Assembly: GCA_028287455.1 (NCBI GenBank)
Contig: JAQBPP010000067.1
Coordinates: forward strand, 1 to 6,410
DNA from: Bacilli bacterium
GTDB taxonomy: Bacteria > Bacillota > Bacilli > Tumebacillales > JAQBPP01
Length of the DNA stretch: 6,410 nt
Direction of reading: 5' to 3'
The translations under genes and the position numbers were made by a program. The notes below the pieces were generated by a model that searched no databases, was not told the DNA's origin, and was given only the letters and a program-made list of their open reading frames with translations. Shown here one piece after another: positions 1 to 4,802 of this stretch (its first letter is position 1; every line of letters starts with the position of its first letter).

Positions 1-2
1 CG

Positions 3-647
3 GCCACAGGGCAAGCCACTTTAAATACTGACGACTGGGTGAAGCAATACCAATTCATGAACCAGTTCTATTCCATTCCCGGTGCACAATGGACCTCTGC
101 CACTTATGGGCAAAGTGCATTCATGACCGCTCGCACACTTGCGATGTATCCGTTTTATTTCAGCATGATCAATAAGTTTCAAGACCTTGATGCAACTGGC
201 AAACCGATGAATTGGGATTTCACTACTTTTCCCTGGTATAGCCAACAGCCAGGTGTAGGAAATCAAGTGGATTCCCATAACCTGTCGATCAGTGCAGCCA
301 GTCAGCACAAAGATCTTGATTTTAAAATCATCCAGTATATGCTGTCCAAAGATATCCAAATGGATCTGGCAAAAGACGGCAAGGCGTCTGTCTTAACCGA
401 TCCAATCTATCAACAGAACTTCGGCACAAACATTGAGATGCTCAAAGGAAAGAATATGGGGGCAGTGTTTAAAACGAAGCCGCAACCCTATTTAAGACCA
501 GGCCAGTTTGATTCTGTGATATCGCCTTTCTCCTCGGCTGCCAAGAAAGAAATCGTAGAACAGCACAATCCGGATATTGTGGGCGTGTTAAGAAGCCAGG
601 AAGATCTGGCAAGTAAAGCCCTCCAGACAGCCAAAGCACAACAATAG
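3..647 (+). CDS. ABC transporter extracellular solute-binding protein (family 1, sugar type), 5'-truncated
   Basis: Partial gene: the reading frame is open from base 3, so the start, signal peptide and lipobox Cys lie outside the window. A GTG at 39 is internal, because the preceding codons read ATGQATLNTDDW, the usual family 1 binding-protein phrase before the C-terminal lobe (compare 'TGKPTLNTPEW'). The 214 visible residues include MTARTLAMYPFYFSMINKF, GKPMNWDFTTFPW and DFKIIQYMLSKDIQMDLAKDGKASVL, fitting the second lobe, where a 'G..AM' segment and the 'gg...i...sk..k.A.dFikfl' segment normally sit. By family knowledge such proteins are lipid-anchored outside the membrane and deliver sugars or oligosaccharides to an ABC permease. 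The substrate cannot be told from this fragment, and no permease gene follows, so its partners must be upstream. A terminator begins two bases after the stop, making it the last gene of its unit. The assignment rests on motif resemblance read by eye. Confidence 0.82.
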   Translation, partial: ATGQATLNTDDWVKQYQFMNQFYSIPGAQWTSATYGQSAFMTARTLAMYPFYFSMINKFQDLDATGKPMNWDFTTFPWYSQQPGVGNQVDSHNLSISAASQHKDLDFKIIQYMLSKDIQMDLAKDGKASVLTDPIYQQNFGTNIEMLKGKNMGAVFKTKPQPYLRPGQFDSVISPFSSAAKKEIVEQHNPDIVGVLRSQEDLASKALQTAKAQQ

Positions 648-648
648 T

Positions 649-709
649 TTCGTTCCTTGCGACCAACGTTGCTTGCAACTGAGGGAGTAAGGAACGAATG
701 TTTTTTCTT
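649..709 (+). terminator. Intrinsic terminator after the solute-binding protein gene
   Basis: A perfect 10-bp inverted repeat, TTCGTTCCTT (649-658) and AAGGAACGAA (689-698), is followed by a T-rich run (700-709, TTTTTTCTT). The loop is 30 bases and contains a smaller GTTG/CAAC hairpin (668-679), giving an unusually large compound structure. On the opposite strand the stem is not followed by a clear U-run, so it probably acts mainly on plus-strand transcripts. Confidence 0.7.
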
Positions 710-1607
710 AGTTCTTGCCGACCAAGCTTTTGTGGATCCAGATGGCAGCCTGAGCGCCGTCTCCCATGGCAATCGATACTTGTTCGGAGTGGGCCACTAC
801 ATCACCAGCTGCCCACACATGCTGCACATTGGTCATTTTCGTGCGCGGATCAACACCAATGTGGTTATTGTCCTGCAATGCGGATCCTAATTGTTTAGCC
901 AGTAGGGACTTCACTTCATTGCCGCCGTACGCAATAAAAGCGTGTTTTCCCTCAACCCGTGTTCCATTTTGCAAAACGAATCCTTCCAGTTGTGATCCTT
1001 TAGCTGATACCGCTTTTATCCGCTCTTCTATGTAGTCGATTTGGTTCGCTTTTAGTTCTGCAAACACAGCTGTGTCGACTTTCTGCAGCTCATCGTTGAT
1101 AAAAACAACATCCTTTGTCCAGTAGACCAATGTTAAGGCCATCCTCGCGCCAACGTTTCCGGAACCGATCACAATTGTGTGTTTATCCTTTACTTCATAA
1201 CCATCGCAGTCTGGGCACACATATACGCTGATCCCAAGACACGGTATCAACGCTGGAAAATCCGGCATCCGATCCATCACACCGGTAGCTAGTAACAAAC
1301 GTTTACAGAGGTAATGAGCGCCGGTTGCGCCAATCAAATGAAACCCCTGTACCACGACGGTTGCTTGCAGCACTTCCTCCTGAACAAATGTCACGCCAAG
1401 TCGTTCTGCTTGACTCTTGCCAATCTGACGCAATTCCAGCCCGCTAACGCCATCCGGCCAGCCCAATAGATTATGATAACTGCGGCATAACGTGGAACGG
1501 CCGTAATCCGAATCAATCACCAGCACGTCATGCTTATACCTGCCAAGTTGAATCGCGGCTTGCAGACCTGCGATCCCTCCACCCACAATAACACAGTCAA
1601 AAACCAT
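708..1607 (-). CDS. Thioredoxin-reductase-like FAD-dependent pyridine nucleotide-disulfide oxidoreductase
   Basis: A 299-residue protein, normal length for low-molecular-weight thioredoxin reductase relatives. It has an N-terminal FAD dinucleotide fold with GGGIAG (9-14), a redox-type CPDC motif (131-134, within CPDCDGYE), a second dinucleotide fold with GSGNVG (148-153), and the closing FAD contact WAAGDV (265-270). Both Cys of the CxxC are kept, so disulfide chemistry is possible. The HRRxxxR motif that normally grips the NADPH 2'-phosphate is absent: the matching stretch reads VVFINDELQKVD. It is therefore unlikely to be the standard TrxB, and is closer to the TrxR-like oxidoreductases with CPxCDGxE; its partner is unknown. 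I chose ATG at 1607 because AAGGAG (1618-1623) lies 10 bases upstream. A GTG at 1637 would add 10 residues, and has that Shine-Dalgarno sequence inside the gene. A terminator lies just upstream, and the convergent gene's terminator adjoins its stop. Confidence 0.85.
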   Translation of the reverse strand: MVFDCVIVGGGIAGLQAAIQLGRYKHDVLVIDSDYGRSTLCRSYHNLLGWPDGVSGLELRQIGKSQAERLGVTFVQEEVLQATVVVQGFHLIGATGAHYLCKRLLLATGVMDRMPDFPALIPCLGISVYVCPDCDGYEVKDKHTIVIGSGNVGARMALTLVYWTKDVVFINDELQKVDTAVFAELKANQIDYIEERIKAVSAKGSQLEGFVLQNGTRVEGKHAFIAYGGNEVKSLLAKQLGSALQDNNHIGVDPRTKMTNVQHVWAAGDVVAHSEQVSIAMGDGAQAAIWIHKSLVGKN

Positions 1608-1617
1608 GACAGTCACA

Positions 1618-1623
1618 CTCCTT
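1618..1623 (-). promoter_or_regulatory. Ribosome binding site deciding the oxidoreductase start
   Basis: On the minus strand AAGGAG stands 10 bases before ATG at 1607. It would lie inside the coding region if the more distal GTG at 1637 were used, so it favours the shorter protein. Confidence 0.7.
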
Positions 1624-1640
1624 GCATGCCTGCTCACTTT

Positions 1641-1679
1641 AACGAAAAAAGCAAAAAGGATAGCGGTATCGCTATCCTT
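1641..1679 (-). terminator. Intrinsic terminator after tRNA-Lys / in the leader of the oxidoreductase gene
   Basis: A perfect 10-bp stem AAGGATAGCG/CGCTATCCTT with a 4-base loop (1656-1679) is followed on the minus strand by TTTGCTTTTTT running to 1645. It lies 61 bases beyond the 3' end of the tRNA, so it most simply ends the tRNA transcript. It is also only about 34 bases before the oxidoreductase ATG, so any transcript of that gene starting upstream must cross it. It could therefore also act as an attenuator. Confidence 0.8.
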
Positions 1680-1740
1680 GTAGTTATTGAAATGTAGTAT
1701 TCACTTGATTGCTCAAATCTAGTCGAACGATGCTGTAGCT

Positions 1741-1815
1741 TGGTGGGCTCGGTGGGACTTGAACCCACAACCTTACGATTAAGAGTCGTTTGCGCTGCCA
1801 TTGCGCCACGAGCCC
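1741..1815 (-). tRNA. tRNA-Lys (anticodon CTT), CCA encoded
   Basis: The minus strand folds as a full 75-base cloverleaf. The acceptor is GGGCTCG/CGAGCCC with discriminator A and encoded CCA (1741-1743). The D arm is GCGC/GCGC and the T arm is GTGGG-TTCAAGT-CCCAC. The anticodon arm is AACGA-CTCTTAA-TCGTA with anticodon CTT at 1783-1781, reading AAG (Lys). The outermost anticodon-stem pair is an A-A mismatch; the other four pair. It is a single gene, not part of a cluster in this window, with a promoter upstream and a terminator downstream. Confidence 0.95.
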
Positions 1816-1844
1816 AATCTCGCGGGTAGTCAGCTGACTTCTTT

Positions 1845-1873
1845 ATTATACACGATGTCCACAGATAAGTTAA
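1845..1873 (-). promoter_or_regulatory. Sigma-A type promoter of tRNA-Lys
   Basis: On the minus strand a perfect TATAAT (1850-1845) is preceded by TTAACT (1873-1868, four of six matches to TTGACA) with exactly 17 bases between them. The expected start point falls near 1838, about 22 bases before the mature tRNA 5' end. The -35 element touches the left edge of the dltD remnant. Confidence 0.72.
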
Positions 1874-1899
1874 TTAAAATTAATAGCTGATTTGGTTAA

Positions 1900-2175
1900 A
1901 ACTGGTCAGCAGATCCAATCTTTGTTTTAATCCCACGAAAAGCCAGTTGGTCAGATTACAGAGGGTTTACAAAGCCCTACAGGGATCTCTTATATGACAA
2001 GATCGTTACCGAAGTAGAAACCTACGGTTTTCCTGTGATACATTACCGCAATCACGAATAAGACAACTATTTTATGCGAGATCCTTGGCATCTGGGTTGG
2101 ACAGGCTGGGTAACACTGGACCAGGATTTGACCAATTACGAACACATTCAGGTCATACAACAATCCCAGCCATGA
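1900..2175 (+). pseudogene. dltD: Decayed C-terminal fragment of dltD (teichoic acid D-alanylation protein)
   Basis: The frame from 1900 reads NWSADPIFVLIPRKASWSDY, then RGFTKPYRDLLYDK, then TEVETYGFPVIHYRNHE, a TAA at 2059-2061, then DNYFMRDPWHLGWTGWVTLD, ending at TGA 2173-2175. This matches the end of DltD, including the D-x-x-H-x-G-W-x-G-W block (DPWH at 2080-2091) that carries the catalytic Asp/His of this SGNH-type enzyme in intact homologues. The TAA stands where homologues have Tyr (HEYD), a one-base nonsense change. Before 1900 the frame is closed by TAA (1897-1899), but frame 2 from about 1874 reads LKLIADLVKTG, which looks like the preceding DltD helix and suggests a frameshift near 1905. 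Intact DltD is roughly 390 residues; only about 92-100 codons remain, and no other dlt genes are nearby. DltD works at the membrane in D-alanylation of teichoic acids; this copy should be non-functional. Identification is from memory of the family, not a search. Confidence 0.75.
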
Positions 2176-2205
2176 AGGGAATAAAGTAATTCTTTATCGC
2201 AACAA

Positions 2206-2226
2206 AAATCGTCGTCTTAAATCGTC
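2206..2226 (+). repeat. Direct repeat AAATCGTC at the -35 region
   Basis: Two exact 8-base copies, 13 bases apart start to start (2206-2213, 2219-2226), sit across and just upstream of the weak -35 of the promoter for the following gene. They could bind a regulator, or could be chance in AT-rich DNA. Confidence 0.3.
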
Positions 2227-2295
2227 AAAATTACCATTTTATAATTAGAATGTGTATGAGATATAAGGGAAACTTAAGAAAAATAAAAACAGTTG

Positions 2296-2302
2296 AAGGT
2301 GG
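2296..2302 (+). promoter_or_regulatory. Ribosome binding site for the TTG start
   Basis: AAGGTGG lies 9 bases before the TTG at 2312. It supports this rare start codon; no in-frame ATG precedes the conserved-looking N-terminus. Confidence 0.6.
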
Positions 2303-2311
2303 TAAACAACA

Positions 2312-3148
2312 TTGAAAACAGAATTCGCACAGCGCTGCCAATTATTTTCCCTTCCTTTATACGGAATCATACACGAAACAGTTGTAGAGGCACTGCAAGA
2401 AGCCGGTATTTCTGATCAACAAGTCGTTACTATTATGAGGGCACTGCCAAAACTTTCTCTAAATTCCAAGGAACAAGATGAGTTGCAAAATGGAAATGGC
2501 GCTGTTGAGTTGGAAGACACATTTGGATCAGGTAATTTTTATGTTATTGATGCCGGATCCAATGAGGCATTTGTATTCATCGAAGAAAGTAGTGCAAATT
2601 ATGTGATTCAACTACTAGAAAGTGGTCAAGATCAAGATCAAAAATCGCAAAAGTCTCAACAATCTGGTTCAAGTGATCGAAAGAATGATCAATCTCAATC
2701 GGGTCAAAGTCAGTCTTCTCAATCAAGCAGTGGAGAATCTGGGCAGGGTCAATCTGGTCAATCTTCATCAAACAACGGAAATAAGGGTCAGCATAATCAG
2801 TCTTCGGACAAAGATACAATTACAAAGCTGCAAATGCTTGAGTTGTTAACACAGGGTACAGGTCAGAAACAACAGGAACAAAATCCAATGGACAAATTAT
2901 TATTACTTAAAATGCTTCAGGGGGCCGATGCAAATGAAATGTTAAATAAATTACAGATGATCAAACTAATCGAACAGTTGTCAGACTCCGGAGAATCGAA
3001 GCAAGGTAAAACAAAACAAACCAATCAGAGTAAACAGAATCAACAACAAAACCAGCAAAGCCAGCAACATCCACAGCAAGGTCAAAACGAACTGCAAATT
3101 CTCCAAGAATTACAACTGCTAAAAGCACTTCAGCAGCAACAAAATTAA
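2312..3148 (+). CDS. Hypothetical Gln/Ser-rich protein with Leu-rich helical blocks
   Basis: I do not recognise a family. The 278-residue product starts at TTG (AAGGTGG 9 bases upstream). Residues 1-104 look ordered: a helical part (ETVVEALQEAGISDQQVVTI) followed by a beta-like part (GNFYVIDAGSNEAFVFIEES). Residues 105-168 are a low-complexity linker of Gln, Ser, Asn, Gly with scattered Asp/Lys. Four Leu-rich blocks follow: ITKLQMLELL (170-179), MDKLLLLKMLQ (193-203), LNKLQMIKLIEQL (211-223) and LQILQELQLLKAL (261-273). The last two are separated by a second Gln/Asn/Lys linker (231-260). There is no signal peptide, no membrane segment long enough to span, no Cys pair and no catalytic motif. 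The layout suggests self-association or a structural role, for instance in spore coat, envelope or condensates; that is inference only. It is a single-gene unit, with its own promoter, meeting cardiolipin synthase tail to tail. Confidence 0.8.
   Translation: MKTEFAQRCQLFSLPLYGIIHETVVEALQEAGISDQQVVTIMRALPKLSLNSKEQDELQNGNGAVELEDTFGSGNFYVIDAGSNEAFVFIEESSANYVIQLLESGQDQDQKSQKSQQSGSSDRKNDQSQSGQSQSSQSSSGESGQGQSGQSSSNNGNKGQHNQSSDKDTITKLQMLELLTQGTGQKQQEQNPMDKLLLLKMLQGADANEMLNKLQMIKLIEQLSDSGESKQGKTKQTNQSKQNQQQNQQSQQHPQQGQNELQILQELQLLKALQQQQN
2624..2806 (+). repeat. Low-complexity Gln/Ser coding tract
   Basis: This tract codes residues 105-165, built from CAA, TCN and GGN codons in irregular short repeats. 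It includes an exact tandem 9-mer GGTCAATCT twice at 2747-2764. Such DNA tends to change length by slippage, so its length may differ among strains. Confidence 0.6.
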
Positions 3149-3154
3149 GGCGAA

Positions 3155-4606
3155 CTATATCAAAGGGGAAAGTAGGCGCGCTGCTTGTTGGATGATTCTC
3201 TGTGGCAGGGATCGCTGCAGTAAATCTTCCATACGCAATGGTATAGACTCTGTCAGATCGCGCTCGAATTGTTCCGTCAATTGCCGCGCGACGCCTGTGC
3301 TGTACAACACTTGGCACACCTCGTATTGCCAGCGAAAACTTCGCATGTCGTAGTTAGCAGCACCTACTTCAGCAACTTCCCCATCGATGATCATTAGTTT
3401 TGCGTGCAGCATGCCTTTGTCGTATTGGTAAATCTGGACCCCTGCTTCCAATAATTCTCCGTAATACGTTTGACTGGCAAGACCGACGATCACTTGATCG
3501 ACGTGGCGAGGAACCAGCAATCTTGCGCGCACACCACGCAGCGCAGCTGTCTTTAACGCCATAATAATATCTTCTTCCGGCGCGAAGTAGGGAGTAGTGA
3601 TATCTAAGGTCTTAGTGGCTTGTGTAACACAGATAAAATAAGCCTGCCTCATGACTGGTGTAGGCAGGCCTGGATTTCCTTCCAACGTCTGCACATACGT
3701 ATCCTGCTCATTTCCTGCATTGCGTCCCAACTCTTCACTTGACTCGGCTGACCATCCAGAAAGAGCGGTCTGAACCAGCGGTGCGCGTTTGTACATATCT
3801 GTTGAAGCCGGTATGGGTTTCCGTTCCGACGAAGCGATGTTCCAATGGGCATTGAAGATGGCCTCCAAATCCTTTGCAGCTTCGCCTTCAATTTGTAAAT
3901 GAGTATCCCGCCAGAATCCTACGTTCTTTTTTAAGCCGGTATACTCATCCCCAACATTGATCCCCCCTGTAAAAGCTACCGTGCCATCGATCAAGACAAT
4001 CTTACTATGATCGCGGTAATTCCAATTGGACAGAATCCAAGGGAAGCGCAGCGGAAATATAATCCTGCAGTCAATCCCTGCTTCCATCATCCGGTTAAGT
4101 GCTCGCTGCGGAAATTGCCTACTGCCGAACCCGTCTCTGATAAAACGAATCTGCACTCCCGCCGCGGCCCGTTCAATCAGTTGATCTGTGATACGCCTGC
4201 CAATATGATCATCCCGGTAAATGTAATATTCCAGATCAATCGTTCTGTTCGCTTTTTGTATGGATTTGATGAGTTGCTCATAGGTTTCCAACCCATTCGT
4301 AAGCACCTGGACTCGACCTGTCCTCAGCCCATGAACGGACAAATTCCGAAGAGCATTCGCGATAACTGATGCTGATCGGCTAAAGGAGATGGGCAGCGTG
4401 TCGGACTCATTATCCGAAGAAGTCAATCGTTCTTGAAGAAGACGGGCAGGATTGGTGGTGCTAAGATAGAGCGCAAAACCAATCAGTGGTAGAACAAGGT
4501 CGACCATGATCCAAATTAAGGCATTTGCCGGTCTGCGTGCCTCACGAATGGCTATAATTAACATTAACAATCCGTTGATTATGTACAGCCAAAGAAGCCA
4601 AATCAT
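3155..4606 (-). CDS. cls: Cardiolipin synthase (phospholipase D family, two HKD motifs)
   Basis: The membrane enzyme joins two phosphatidylglycerols to give cardiolipin and glycerol. Counting from the GTG at 4609 (484 residues), two N-terminal membrane segments (about 2-20 and 29-50) form a hairpin. The first HKD motif is HSKIVLID (H201, K203, D208) with GGIN following. The second is HAKLMIID (H402, K404, D409) followed by GAANYDMRSF. DLEYYIYRDD (125-134) and TPYFAPEEDI (339-348) are also typical. Length matches ordinary bacterial Cls. Between the lobes, residues 260-310 are longer than usual and the common 'SSGPD' phrase is replaced by EGNPG. Minus-strand GGAGG (4621-4617) lies 7 bases before GTG (4609) and 10 before ATG (4606). 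I list the ATG; the GTG would add one residue. The gene stands alone, divergent from nothing, convergent with the Q/S-rich gene, and downstream of the terminator of the reductase gene. Confidence 0.93.
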   Translation of the reverse strand: MIWLLWLYIINGLLMLIIAIREARRPANALIWIMVDLVLPLIGFALYLSTTNPARLLQERLTSSDNESDTLPISFSRSASVIANALRNLSVHGLRTGRVQVLTNGLETYEQLIKSIQKANRTIDLEYYIYRDDHIGRRITDQLIERAAAGVQIRFIRDGFGSRQFPQRALNRMMEAGIDCRIIFPLRFPWILSNWNYRDHSKIVLIDGTVAFTGGINVGDEYTGLKKNVGFWRDTHLQIEGEAAKDLEAIFNAHWNIASSERKPIPASTDMYKRAPLVQTALSGWSAESSEELGRNAGNEQDTYVQTLEGNPGLPTPVMRQAYFICVTQATKTLDITTPYFAPEEDIIMALKTAALRGVRARLLVPRHVDQVIVGLASQTYYGELLEAGVQIYQYDKGMLHAKLMIIDGEVAEVGAANYDMRSFRWQYEVCQVLYSTGVARQLTEQFERDLTESIPLRMEDLLQRSLPQRIIQQAARLLSPLI

Positions 4607-4635
4607 CACTTATATTCCTCCATTTTTCTATTTTC

Positions 4636-4664
4636 GTTTAAATTAGTTTGTCTAGCTTGATCAA
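4636..4664 (-). promoter_or_regulatory. Possible cls promoter
   Basis: On the minus strand TTGATC (4664-4659) is followed after 17 bases by TTAAAC (4641-4636), a poor -10. It is the best pair I see between the upstream terminator and the cls ribosome site, and the terminator implies that a promoter must be here. The exact site is uncertain. Confidence 0.3.
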
Positions 4665-4714
4665 TTTAAATGCTTCCTTTCCAAAAGCTGCACGATCCGG
4701 AACGACCAGATGCA

Positions 4715-4769
4715 TTAAAAAGACCCAGGTATCCATTTGCATAAAATATGCAAATGGATACCTGGGTCT
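4715..4769 (-). terminator. Strong intrinsic terminator after the ribonucleotide reductase gene
   Basis: A perfect 23-bp inverted repeat (4721-4743 with 4747-4769) has a 3-base AAA/TTT centre. On the minus strand it is followed by TTTT and then AATGC. It starts 34 bases after the reductase stop codon, the right place and direction for its terminator. The plus-strand side lacks a T-run. The stem is far longer than a usual terminator stem. Confidence 0.8.
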
Positions 4770-4802
4770 CTTCGCCTGAAAAATCACAACATCATTTGAG
4801 CC

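Larger units (their letters stand above)
2176..2311 (+). promoter_or_regulatory. AT-rich upstream region and leader of the Q/S-rich protein gene
   Basis: A perfect TATAAT (2240-2245) has TTAAAT (2217-2222) 17 bases upstream; the -35 matches TTGACA poorly (three of six). If it is used, the transcript would begin near 2252, leaving about 60 bases of leader before the TTG start. The direct repeat AAATCGTC (2206-2213 and 2219-2226) overlaps the -35 and may be an operator. The stretch holds no ORF and no evident terminator. Confidence 0.45.

Noticed and set aside
649..698. T-box or riboswitch before a gene
   Set aside because: It follows a stop codon and precedes no plus-strand gene; the stem plus T-run is explained as a terminator.
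1741..1815. tRNA-Lys as an integration site
   Set aside because: No second copy of the tRNA 3' end and no integrase gene is present in the window.
2059..2061. Recoding of the in-frame TAA in the dltD fragment
   Set aside because: TAA is not the codon used for selenocysteine (TGA) or pyrrolysine (TAG), and the upstream part is also lost, so simple decay is enough.
2624..2806. CRISPR-like or tandem repeat array
   Set aside because: Repeat units are short, irregular and in coding frame with no uniform spacers; it is a low-complexity coding tract.
2577..2849. Alternative ORFs on both strands in the Q/S-rich tract
   Set aside because: The repetitive CAA/TCN composition keeps other frames open by chance; no ribosome site supports them.
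2961..3317. Minus-strand ORF of 118 codons across the gene junction
   Set aside because: It overlaps the ends of both the Q/S-rich gene and cls in other frames, and its translation resembles nothing; a shadow.
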